A stretch of 10,000 bases of DNA from Rheinheimera sp. (lineage in GTDB: Bacteria; Pseudomonadota; Gammaproteobacteria; Enterobacterales; Alteromonadaceae). The position numbers and the translations under genes were made by a program. Positions 1-6,795 of this stretch are shown piece by piece. The DNA lies in the NCBI RefSeq assembly GCF_020217005.1, contig NZ_JAIWOI010000161.1, forward strand, positions 1 to 10,000, read 5' to 3'. How positions within the stretch are numbered: the stretch's first letter is position 1; each line of letters starts with the position of its first letter. The notes under the pieces were generated by a model that was not told the origin of the DNA, searched no databases, and saw only the letters and a list, made by a program, of their open reading frames with translations.

Positions 1-1604
1 CCCAATTATTGATTAGTAGTCAGGATGCATTGCTTGAAGTAGATCCTCAAGGCGACATTTTACGTATCAACGCCGCTTTGGCCAAATTATGGCAACTGGA
101 TGCAAACAGTGTAAATCAACAGCCTCTATCAGCTTTCCTTCAAGCCCTGCTACCAAATCAACTGCCTCAGTTTTTAACACATCAACACAGCACTTTGCTT
201 TGTCTGGATCATCAGCATCATGAAATCGAGCTGAGCCACAGGTCTTCTACACCAAACCAGTTACTATTGAAACTGGAGCGATTGGAACCTTTGCCACAAT
301 TCAGCTCAGACTTATCAAATCTGAGCAATTTGCTGAACCACCAACAGGCCTGTCAGTTGCTCGACCATTACATTGCTGAGCAACAAGGTTTGACCGCTGC
401 TGCAGTGCTGGATATAGATAATTTCAGTTTGATCAACGACGCCATGGGCTATTACAAAACTGATTTATTAATCAATAAAGTTGCCACTTTGCTGCAACAG
501 CAACTCAAACCAGGTCAACATCTGGTGTACTTATCTGGCGATAAATTTGCTTTACTTTTTAGCAAGTGCTCGGATGAAATGGATTTGCAGCTGCAAATAA
601 GTGAATGTCTATCGGTATTTGATAAACCCGTAATGCATGACGAACGATTAATGCAACTAAATTTTAATCTGGGTTATGCCATTGCACCGCTCGACACTAT
701 TCTCTCAGAGAAGTTACTGAAATATGCCAACTTGGCCTGCCGTACCAACAGAAATAACCAGCATCATTTTTATATGCGTTTTGAGCAAGCAATTCTCGAT
801 AGTAAAAAGCAGCAGTTTGAAATAAGTAACGCACTCTACAGTAATGTTGAGCATACCGGCTTTAGCCTCAATTTCCAGCCCAAAGTTAGTCTTAATGACG
901 GCAAAATCCGTCAGGCGGAAGTTCTGCTGCGTTGGAACCATCCGGCTCTTGGCAGTATATCTCCTGCTTTATTTATTCCTATCGCTGAACGGGATGGGCA
1001 AATTATCCGTATAGGATTTTGGGTATTGGACCAGTCTCTAAGTACTCTGGCAGAATTCAATCGGCAGGGTCTGGAGCTGGAGCGGCTCAGCATTAATGTA
1101 TCAGGCAGGCAGTTGCAGGAACCAGGGTTCGGTGCTGAGCTACGGCAACTGTTAAACGCACATCAGATCAAACCAGAGCAGATAGAGCTGGAAATAACTG
1201 AAACCTATCTGATGGAAGATCTGCAATTAAGTCATAAAGTGTTGTCTCAATTGCATCAGATTGGTGTACGTATTTCGATGGATGATTTTGGCACAGGTTA
1301 TTCATCGCTGGCTTATCTAACCAAACTGCCAATAGATGAAGTGAAATTGGACAGATCCCTGATCACTGAGCTCAGTAGCGATTTACAAAGCCAGGGCATG
1401 GTCAGAAACATTATCCGTATGGCGCATGATTTGGATCTGGTAGTTACCGCTGAAGGCATAGAAACACAAGAGCAACAGCAATTGCTCAAAATGATGGATT
1501 GTGACCTTATTCAGGGTTATTACTACAGTAAACCCGTGTCCAGAGACGACTTTGTCGTAATGCTCACACAGCAGCCTTTTGCAGGAGAGCATTACCATGG
1601 CTGA
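1..1604 (+). CDS. PAS-GGDEF(degenerate)-EAL protein, probable c-di-GMP phosphodiesterase (5' end outside window)
   Basis: The frame is open to the left edge; the first in-window start is a TTG at 9, inside what looks like a PAS domain, so the gene most likely begins upstream. Numbering from that TTG: PAS-like region about 1-95, GGDEF-like domain about 125-260, EAL domain about 285-520. The GGDEF signature reads SGDKF (176-180) and the usual upstream RxxD inhibitory site is missing, so cyclase activity is unlikely. The EAL signature is EVL (304-306), a tolerated variant. The residues that bind metal and c-di-GMP in EAL enzymes are all present with family spacing: E304, N363, E395, D425, D426, K446, E482, Q502, and the DDFGTGYSSL loop is intact. 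Inferred role: hydrolysis of c-di-GMP to pGpG, with the PAS and dead GGDEF as input domains. No transmembrane segment is visible in this part. It overlaps the next gene by 8 bp. Confidence 0.93.
   Translation, partial: QLLISSQDALLEVDPQGDILRINAALAKLWQLDANSVNQQPLSAFLQALLPNQLPQFLTHQHSTLLCLDHQHHEIELSHRSSTPNQLLLKLERLEPLPQFSSDLSNLSNLLNHQQACQLLDHYIAEQQGLTAAAVLDIDNFSLINDAMGYYKTDLLINKVATLLQQQLKPGQHLVYLSGDKFALLFSKCSDEMDLQLQISECLSVFDKPVMHDERLMQLNFNLGYAIAPLDTILSEKLLKYANLACRTNRNNQHHFYMRFEQAILDSKKQQFEISNALYSNVEHTGFSLNFQPKVSLNDGKIRQAEVLLRWNHPALGSISPALFIPIAERDGQIIRIGFWVLDQSLSTLAEFNRQGLELERLSINVSGRQLQEPGFGAELRQLLNAHQIKPEQIELEITETYLMEDLQLSHKVLSQLHQIGVRISMDDFGTGYSSLAYLTKLPIDEVKLDRSLITELSSDLQSQGMVRNIIRMAHDLDLVVTAEGIETQEQQQLLKMMDCDLIQGYYYSKPVSRDDFVVMLTQQPFAGEHYHG
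1583..1587 (+). promoter_or_regulatory. Shine-Dalgarno site of the HDOD response regulator
   Basis: AGGAG lies 9 bases before the ATG at 1597, inside the last codons of the EAL gene. It decides the start at 1597 over an in-frame TTG at 1579 that has no such site. Placement inside the upstream gene, with an ATGGCTGA start/stop overlap, suggests translational coupling. Confidence 0.8.
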
Positions 1605-2718
1605 TAAAAATTTTCTGGTACTTTTGATCGATGATGATGAGCTGCTGTTAAGGGCACTAAAACGTACCTTAAGTCGTATTTTACCGCACTGGGCTGTAGA
1701 GACTTTACAGGATGCACATCAATTAACCGAACGCTTGTCAAAAGGAACACTGCCGGATGTGGTATTCACAGACAGATTAATGCCTGGCATACACGGCGAG
1801 CAAGTATTGCAACAGGTACAGCAGCTGAGTCCTATGGCGTTACGCTGCATACTAACAGCTGATAATTCTGCCGATTTATTAGTGCAGGACACCGCGCTTA
1901 TCCATTTTTTTCTGGCCAAACCTTTTACCGACGAGCAACTGTTGCAGGTTTTTGCCTGTGCAGAGCTTTTGCAAGCGCTGAACTTTTCTGCAGCCGAACG
2001 GGCATATCTTGGCCGGCTTTCTGTACTACCAGTGTTACCACCTTTGTATCAAAAAATAGAAGCTACGCTACACAAAGCAGAATTCCAGCTGAAAGATATC
2101 GCAGAATTGATCAGCCACGATCCTGTGGTCAGCAGCAGGTTACTACAATTAGCTAATTCAGCTTTTCTTGGATTTTCCCGATCAACTATTTCCTTAACTG
2201 AAGCCATCAACAGACTTGGACTGGATATGATGAAGTCCGTTATATTGGCGTTAAAAAGCGGTCTGATTTATCAAAATCATCTTAGTACAGCACAACACCA
2301 ACGTATCACGGAGCAAGCCTTTCATCAGGCCTGTCTGGCGCGCTACCTGTGTAAGCAGGCAGACCTCGGTTCAGAGATACAGGATTATGCGTTTTTAGTG
2401 TCTTTACTGGATTGCCTGGGCTGGATGGCGGAACATCTGCAACAACCATCAATGGCGGATGAAGACGCTTGTCATTTCTCAATGATATCCGCCTATTTAC
2501 TGACCTTGTGGGGCTTTGAACAAAGCATAGTGCAGGCCGTCATTCTGCCTGATGAATTATCGGACTGCAGTTCTATACCCGGTGTAGTGCACTGGCTCGC
2601 TCACAAGGCCGCTCAGCATAAAGATTTTCAGCTTAATGAAAACGACCAACATATAGTGGAGTCATTGCAGCTCTACCCTGCCTGGACAGAGCTGCAGGCC
2701 AGTCTTAAGACCAGCTAA
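1597..2718 (+). CDS. Response regulator with HDOD output domain
   Basis: A 373-residue protein starting at ATG 1597. Residues 5-125 form a receiver domain: acidic pocket D12-D14, phospho-acceptor D59 (in FTDRLMPG), T87 and K108 (in AKPF). Residues about 141-345 match the HDOD fold: the [14 protein letters not shown] start, then [20 protein letters not shown], the usual core of the family. Where HD-type phosphodiesterases have HD, this protein reads LLDCLG (270-275), so metal-dependent hydrolase activity is not expected. HDOD proteins generally act as protein-protein scaffolds in signalling. There is no DNA-binding domain, so output is probably by protein contact. It shares an 8-bp overlap with the upstream EAL gene, implying one operon and a possible role in controlling c-di-GMP turnover. 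No histidine kinase is directly adjacent. Its 3' end overlaps the convergent uppP by 14 bp. Family assignment is firm; partner and output are unknown. Confidence 0.92.
   Translation: MADKNFLVLLIDDDELLLRALKRTLSRILPHWAVETLQDAHQLTERLSKGTLPDVVFTDRLMPGIHGEQVLQQVQQLSPMALRCILTADNSADLLVQDTALIHFFLAKPFTDEQLLQVFACAELLQALNFSAAERAYLGRLSVLPVLPPLYQKIEATLHKAEFQLKDIAELISHDPVVSSRLLQLANSAFLGFSRSTISLTEAINRLGLDMMKSVILALKSGLIYQNHLSTAQHQRITEQAFHQACLARYLCKQADLGSEIQDYAFLVSLLDCLGWMAEHLQQPSMADEDACHFSMISAYLLTLWGFEQSIVQAVILPDELSDCSSIPGVVHWLAHKAAQHKDFQLNENDQHIVESLQLYPAWTELQASLKTS
2705..2718. other. Convergent 3' overlap of the HDOD regulator gene and uppP
   Basis: The TAA of the plus-strand regulator is at 2716-2718 and the TAA of minus-strand uppP is at 2705-2707, so the two coding regions overlap tail to tail by 14 bp. 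I see no hairpin followed by a T-run on either side, so each transcript probably runs into the other gene before ending. Confidence 0.85.
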
Positions 2719-3520
2719 CCCAGCCAAAGTACCAGGTGGCCAGAATAAACAAACCAAAGGCAATGCGGTACCAGGCAAAAATTTCATAACTATGATTCGA
2801 CACAAAACGAACAAAAGTCCTGACTGCTACCAATGCACTGATAAATGCAGCCACAAAACCAACAACAAACATTGGCATTTGATCAAAATTCAGCACATCG
2901 CGGTGTTTATAAATGTCGTAAAAAGTCGCTGCAAACATAGTGGGCACTGCCAGGAAAAATGAAAACTCAGCCGCCACTTTACGATCAAAGCCAAAAAACA
3001 GCCCGCCGATAATGGTTGCGCCTGATCTTGAGGTTCCGGGGATCATCGAAATGATCTGTGCACATCCTACTTTTAGTGCATCTTTCCAGCCAATTTGGTC
3101 TACATCATGAATCTTCACCTGATGTACGCGGCGTTCTGCATACAAAATAACCAAACCACCCAGCACCAGCATGGTGGCCACAGTGATAGGGTTAAACAGA
3201 TACAGCTTGATGTACTTAATAAATAACAGTCCAACTATAGCGGCGGGCAAAAAAGCAACAAACAAGTTCAATACAAAATTTTGTGCGTTTTTGTCGTGTG
3301 TAATGCCTGTTGCAACATTGATAAACCGCTGACGATATTCAAAAACTACAGCTAAAATGGCGCCAAGCTGGATGGCCACTTCAAAAACTTTGCCTTCGTT
3401 ATAAAAATTGATTAAATCTCCAACCACAATCAAATGACCAGTGCTGGACACTGGCAGAAACTCAGTTAAACCTTCCACTATGCCTAGTAATAAGGCCTTG
3501 AGTAAAATTATAAAATCCAT
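2705..3520 (-). CDS. uppP: Undecaprenyl-diphosphatase UppP/BacA
   Basis: A 271-residue integral membrane protein, the usual length for the BacA family. It removes a phosphate from undecaprenyl pyrophosphate to regenerate the lipid carrier for peptidoglycan and other envelope polymers; overexpression of the family gives bacitracin resistance. Both signatures are intact: [14 protein letters not shown] near the N-terminus (E16, E20, S26 and H29 correspond to the catalytic-site residues of the E. coli protein) and PGTSRSG at 161-167 (R165). Several hydrophobic helices fill the rest. The ATG start at 3518-3520 begins the conserved [17 protein letters not shown] stretch; the ribosome site is weak (only a GGTG-like stretch). 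It is monocistronic here, converging on the regulator gene and diverging from the hybrid kinase. A promoter candidate lies about 50-80 bases upstream of the start. Confidence 0.97.
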   Translation of the reverse strand: MDFIILLKALLLGIVEGLTEFLPVSSTGHLIVVGDLINFYNEGKVFEVAIQLGAILAVVFEYRQRFINVATGITHDKNAQNFVLNLFVAFLPAAIVGLLFIKYIKLYLFNPITVATMLVLGGLVILYAERRVHQVKIHDVDQIGWKDALKVGCAQIISMIPGTSRSGATIIGGLFFGFDRKVAAEFSFFLAVPTMFAATFYDIYKHRDVLNFDQMPMFVVGFVAAFISALVAVRTFVRFVSNHSYEIFAWYRIAFGLFILATWYFGWVSWS

Positions 3521-3570
3521 TGGAACACCATAATTCAGGCTGATAGCCCGGAGATTCAGACAAGTGGGTT

Positions 3571-3599
3571 ATTATCAGCATCTGATCGCCGCTTGTCAC
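3571..3599 (-). promoter_or_regulatory. Candidate sigma-70 promoter of uppP
   Basis: On the minus strand, a -35 box GTGACA (plus coordinates 3594-3599, 5 of 6 matches to TTGACA) and a -10 box GATAAT (3571-3576, 5 of 6 to TATAAT) are separated by exactly 17 bases. Transcription would start near 3564, giving a leader of roughly 44 bases before the uppP ATG. This is the best promoter match seen in the intergenic region; no equally good one was found for the kinase. Confidence 0.6.
3574..3586. promoter_or_regulatory. Inverted repeat ATCAG-CAT-CTGAT overlapping the uppP promoter
   Basis: A perfect 5-bp inverted repeat with a 3-base spacer covers the upstream half of the -10 box and the adjoining spacer of the proposed uppP promoter. 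A protein bound there would occlude RNA polymerase, so it could be a repressor operator. The arms are short, so chance cannot be excluded; support comes from other copies of the same pentamer nearby. Confidence 0.35.
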
Positions 3600-3678
3600 C
3601 CTGATTCCTTCATAACTGAATGAGATCAGTCAAAATAATCCCCAATCGCTAAAAATATTTATGCCGTAAACAGTGATT

Positions 3679-6600
3679 ATGCGAACCGGATCCTCTAGTA
3701 TCTATGTATCATTTTTTTCAAATGGAATTTTATTTTTGTTTCAGAATAATAGCGTAAGGCATTCTGAACCGTCGTTTTTGCGCCAGCTTTCCTATGTCAG
3801 CGGACTAAGTCTGTTTGGCATAGTGGCGAATTTACTGGCGCTGGAACTCCCCCTCAGCACGCCTTTACTCTTAGGAAACCTGGCTTTTATATTGGTCATG
3901 CAGCGCCTGGGCATAATCTGGGCTCTGCTTTGTGCCGTGGTGGTTCTATCCCCTCTGAACTCGCCGTTATACTGGATATGTTCTCTATTACAACTACTGG
4001 TGTTTATTCCTTATGCGAACACCGCCCGCAGACGTTGGGTCGCAGTCGTATTGCACTTTCTGGCTACCTTGGTTTTATTTCTCTGGCTGCCAACAGAGCC
4101 ACAACCTTTCATCTGGGTGCTGTTAAACGCGCTCATTATTAGCAGTACACTGATCGTTTTAAAACGCTGTGTCCGCTTATTCGAAATTCAGGCAGCGAGT
4201 CTGGCGCAAAAGCGCCAACAACCTTTTAAATCTTTACTGGGCAGCAGAATAGCACTAATGGCAGCCATTCCGTGGGCGCTGATGATTAGTGTATTACTGC
4301 ACGGCACCATAGTCTTGAATTTATCTGGCCATGTTTCTGAATTGACCACGCAACAGCAATATATTGAAGGTCAGCTTCATCAGAAGTTATCTTCGTATCA
4401 GGCGGAATTAAAACTGGCGTCTGACTATGCCCGATTGGTAGGTGATCAGGAAAGTCTGCAACAGTTAGTAAAAAGCCAACCAGAATTCATTTCGGCGTTG
4501 CGTACCGATGCTTCAGGCCTGGTCACCGCTTTTTTTAAAGAAGCTGCGGCGCAGGATATCCTTGGCCATTCAGTTGCTTATCGCGATTATTTCAAACAAC
4601 CAAAACAAAGTTCACAACCTTACATCAGCGATGTATTTCAGGGAAATAAATTAGGCCAGGACTTGCTTTTTGCTTTAAGCAGGCCACTGTATCAACAAGA
4701 GCAATTTAACGGTGTACTGGAACTCTCAGTTGCCCTGAACAGGCTCACAGGAGCACTCGAAGTACAACATCCCGATCCGCGCTTACAGCTTTTATTAACA
4801 GACGGCGCCCAAATGAAAATCTGGGGCTTAGCCGATTCCCATGCTTCAGGCCAGAAAGTGGCTTTTGATAATGCGGCCTTGGCCGAGTCCAGAGCCTATT
4901 TAACCCACTCGCCTTTTTATCACCAAAGTCATATGCACTTTAACCAGACAGGGGACAAAATACGACTGGACAGTACGATAGACCATACCAATTGGCAACT
5001 ATTCCTCTATTGGGATCACGGTCATCTGGCGCTGTATTATCAATTTTTGACATTGCTCGCTTTGTTAACACTGCTGGCGGGCATAGAGTTATTGTCCCGC
5101 AGCAGTCAGAGATTTGCTTCAGGTTACACTGTGGCATTGCAACAATTAATCACGACAATTGAGGGTATAGAGCTTGGTTCGTCCACTGCGCCAAAGCAAC
5201 AACTGGACAATTCAGCATTAGAATTTGAACAGTTGCTAAGTAGCTTTACTTCATTGCAACGTCGTCTTCAGGCCGGTCATCAGGCGCTACAATCGGCTTT
5301 GGAAGAAAAAACTAATCTAAGCCAACAACTGGAGCAACGTGTCGCTGAACGCACCGCAGAGTTATCGATAGAACGCGACAAAGCTCAGCAACTAGCCTTA
5401 GCTAAAACCCGGTTTTTAGCTAATATGAGTCATGAACTGCGTACGCCTCTGACTATTATTCTTGGATTTATTCAACAGGCTTTAACCAGATCTCATGATG
5501 CCCAGCTGCTAAATCAACTGCAGACTATAGACAATCAAAGTAAGTTTTTGCTGCAGATAGTGAACGATATTCTGGATGCAGCCAAAATGGATGAAGGTAA
5601 ACTCCCCTTGGAATTACAACACTTTGAGTTGCAACCGCTGCTCAATGAGTTGCACCAGAGTCTGTTACCTGCGGCGCAAGAGAAAGGTCTTCATTTTAGC
5701 CTGCAAAGCCGCTATCCCTTACCCAAAACTTTATACAGCGATCCGCTTCGACTGAAACAAATTCTAATGAATCTGCTGGGTAATGCCCTGAAATTTACCC
5801 AACAAGGCGAAGTCCGGTTATCGGCAGAAATAAAACAAGGCCAGCTAAGCTTGTCTGTAACCGACACCGGGCCAGGTATTAGTGCCGATATGCAGCAAAA
5901 ATTGTTTTCCGCTTTTGAACAAGGTGACCCCGGTATCAGCCGGCAGTTTGGTGGTACTGGTTTAGGTTTATATATTTGCAAACAACTGGCCGATTTAATG
6001 GGGTACCAACTTGAACTGCAAAGCGTCCCCCTACAGGGCAGCCAGTTTTTTTTAAGGATCCCACTGCCCGTTAAAGCAGAGCTGCTACTAAAAGCGCCGG
6101 TGCAGACTAGCAGTAAGCTGCAGGTACAACAGCAGATCCCACAATTGAAAGGTGCTGTGCTTATCGTCGATGATGTTCCGGATTTACGTTTGCTGTTCAG
6201 TACTTTACTCAGTGCTACAGGGCTAGAGCCGCAAACAGCGCGGCACGGACTGGATGCTTTGCATAAGGTAGCAAATCAGCAGTTTGATCTCATACTGATG
6301 GATATGCATATGCCCGTGATGGACGGACTGACCGCTTCGCGTGAACTCAGGCGTCAAGGTTATCAGATACCTATTATTGCCTTAACGGCCGACGTTCAGG
6401 CAGAACAACGTCAACTTTGTCTGGAAGCAGGCTGTCAGGCCGTATTGACCAAACCAGTGCAAGCTCAAGTGCTGTACGACAAAATAGCAGAATTTCTACC
6501 AACAAAAAGTGCAGTTCAGGCTCAATCAGATGTTCAGCAACAATTAGATCAATTAACCAGCATGTATAAGGACTCTTTGCCCACCGTCGCACAGGAACTG

Positions 6601-6795
6601 GAACAATTAGTGCAATTAGAGGATAAGGTCGCGACTGAGGCGTTGCTACATAGAATTAAAGGTACCTCAGCCTGTTTTGGTTTTACCCGCATCAGTGCTC
6701 TGGCAGCGGCCACTGAACGGGCATTAAAAGAAAACCACTGGCCTGCAAAGCAATTAAACGAACTACTGCAACAAATCCGGCAAGAACAGCCTTAA
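3679..6795 (+). CDS. Hybrid sensor histidine kinase (multi-TM, Cache-like, HAMP-like, HisKA-HATPase, REC, Hpt)
   Basis: About 1038 residues counted from ATG 3679. A cluster of hydrophobic helices spans about 39-161, a further TM is at about 190-213, then an extracytoplasmic region about 214-450 resembling a double Cache sensor (YRDYFKQP at 301, YISDVFQG at 315), TM about 453-471, a HAMP-like stretch to about 528 and a coiled coil to about 577. The kinase core has H585 in MSHELRTPL, an N box with N698/N702, DTGPGIS at 729 and GTGLGL at 759. The receiver has D831/D832, phospho-acceptor D875, T903, K925. The C-terminal Hpt domain has H991 in LLHRIKGTS. All phosphotransfer residues are present, so a full His-Asp-His relay is expected; the ligand is unknown. 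The start is uncertain: GTG 3673 is in frame, neither start has a clear ribosome site, and TTG 3778 is a later option. A TAA at 3667 blocks any extension. Only a weak AATAAT -10-like box (3634-3639), without a good -35, precedes it. Confidence 0.93.
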   Translation: MRTGSSSIYVSFFSNGILFLFQNNSVRHSEPSFLRQLSYVSGLSLFGIVANLLALELPLSTPLLLGNLAFILVMQRLGIIWALLCAVVVLSPLNSPLYWICSLLQLLVFIPYANTARRRWVAVVLHFLATLVLFLWLPTEPQPFIWVLLNALIISSTLIVLKRCVRLFEIQAASLAQKRQQPFKSLLGSRIALMAAIPWALMISVLLHGTIVLNLSGHVSELTTQQQYIEGQLHQKLSSYQAELKLASDYARLVGDQESLQQLVKSQPEFISALRTDASGLVTAFFKEAAAQDILGHSVAYRDYFKQPKQSSQPYISDVFQGNKLGQDLLFALSRPLYQQEQFNGVLELSVALNRLTGALEVQHPDPRLQLLLTDGAQMKIWGLADSHASGQKVAFDNAALAESRAYLTHSPFYHQSHMHFNQTGDKIRLDSTIDHTNWQLFLYWDHGHLALYYQFLTLLALLTLLAGIELLSRSSQRFASGYTVALQQLITTIEGIELGSSTAPKQQLDNSALEFEQLLSSFTSLQRRLQAGHQALQSALEEKTNLSQQLEQRVAERTAELSIERDKAQQLALAKTRFLANMSHELRTPLTIILGFIQQALTRSHDAQLLNQLQTIDNQSKFLLQIVNDILDAAKMDEGKLPLELQHFELQPLLNELHQSLLPAAQEKGLHFSLQSRYPLPKTLYSDPLRLKQILMNLLGNALKFTQQGEVRLSAEIKQGQLSLSVTDTGPGISADMQQKLFSAFEQGDPGISRQFGGTGLGLYICKQLADLMGYQLELQSVPLQGSQFFLRIPLPVKAELLLKAPVQTSSKLQVQQQIPQLKGAVLIVDDVPDLRLLFSTLLSATGLEPQTARHGLDALHKVANQQFDLILMDMHMPVMDGLTASRELRRQGYQIPIIALTADVQAEQRQLCLEAGCQAVLTKPVQAQVLYDKIAEFLPTKSAVQAQSDVQQQLDQLTSMYKDSLPTVAQELEQLVQLEDKVATEALLHRIKGTSACFGFTRISALAAATERALKENHWPAKQLNELLQQIRQEQP
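6792..6795. other. Shared TTAA stop of the convergent kinase and recD genes
   Basis: The palindrome TTAA supplies the TAA stop of the plus-strand kinase (6793-6795) and, read on the other strand, the TAA stop of recD (6792-6794). The genes therefore overlap by 4 bp and leave no room for a conventional terminator between them. Confidence 0.9.

Larger units (their letters stand above)
3540..3629. repeat. Cluster of five CTGAT/ATCAG pentamers in the uppP/kinase intergenic region
   Basis: CTGAT occurs at 3540-3544, 3582-3586 and 3601-3605, and its complement ATCAG at 3574-3578 and 3625-3629. By chance about 0.2 copies (both strands) would be expected in 90 bases. Some copies extend to six bases: CTGATA/TATCAG (3540, 3573) and CTGATC/GATCAG (3582, 3624), the latter two containing GATC sites. 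They form inverted pairs at 3574-3586 (spacer CAT) and 3601-3629 (long spacer); a further ACTGA-N6-TCAGT pair lies at 3615-3630. ATTCAG/CTGAAT also occurs three times (3533, 3554, 3616). This is what binding sites of a regulator serving both divergent genes might look like, but I do not recognise a known operator. Confidence 0.45.

Noticed and set aside
3508..3531. Seven-codon minus-strand frame (MVFQWIL) overlapping the uppP start, considered as an upstream regulatory frame.
   Set aside because: No ribosome site of its own and too short to distinguish from chance.
3620..3652. Ten-codon frame (MRSVKIIPNR) upstream of the kinase, considered as a leader peptide.
   Set aside because: No ribosome site, no regulatory residue run and no attenuator-like hairpins follow it.
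3688..3698. GGATCCTCTAG, matching 11 bases of a common cloning polylinker (BamHI-XbaI) near the uncertain kinase start.
   Set aside because: The match stops after 11 bases, the frame continues normally and no other vector sequence is present; most likely coincidence, though read-level assembly data would settle it.
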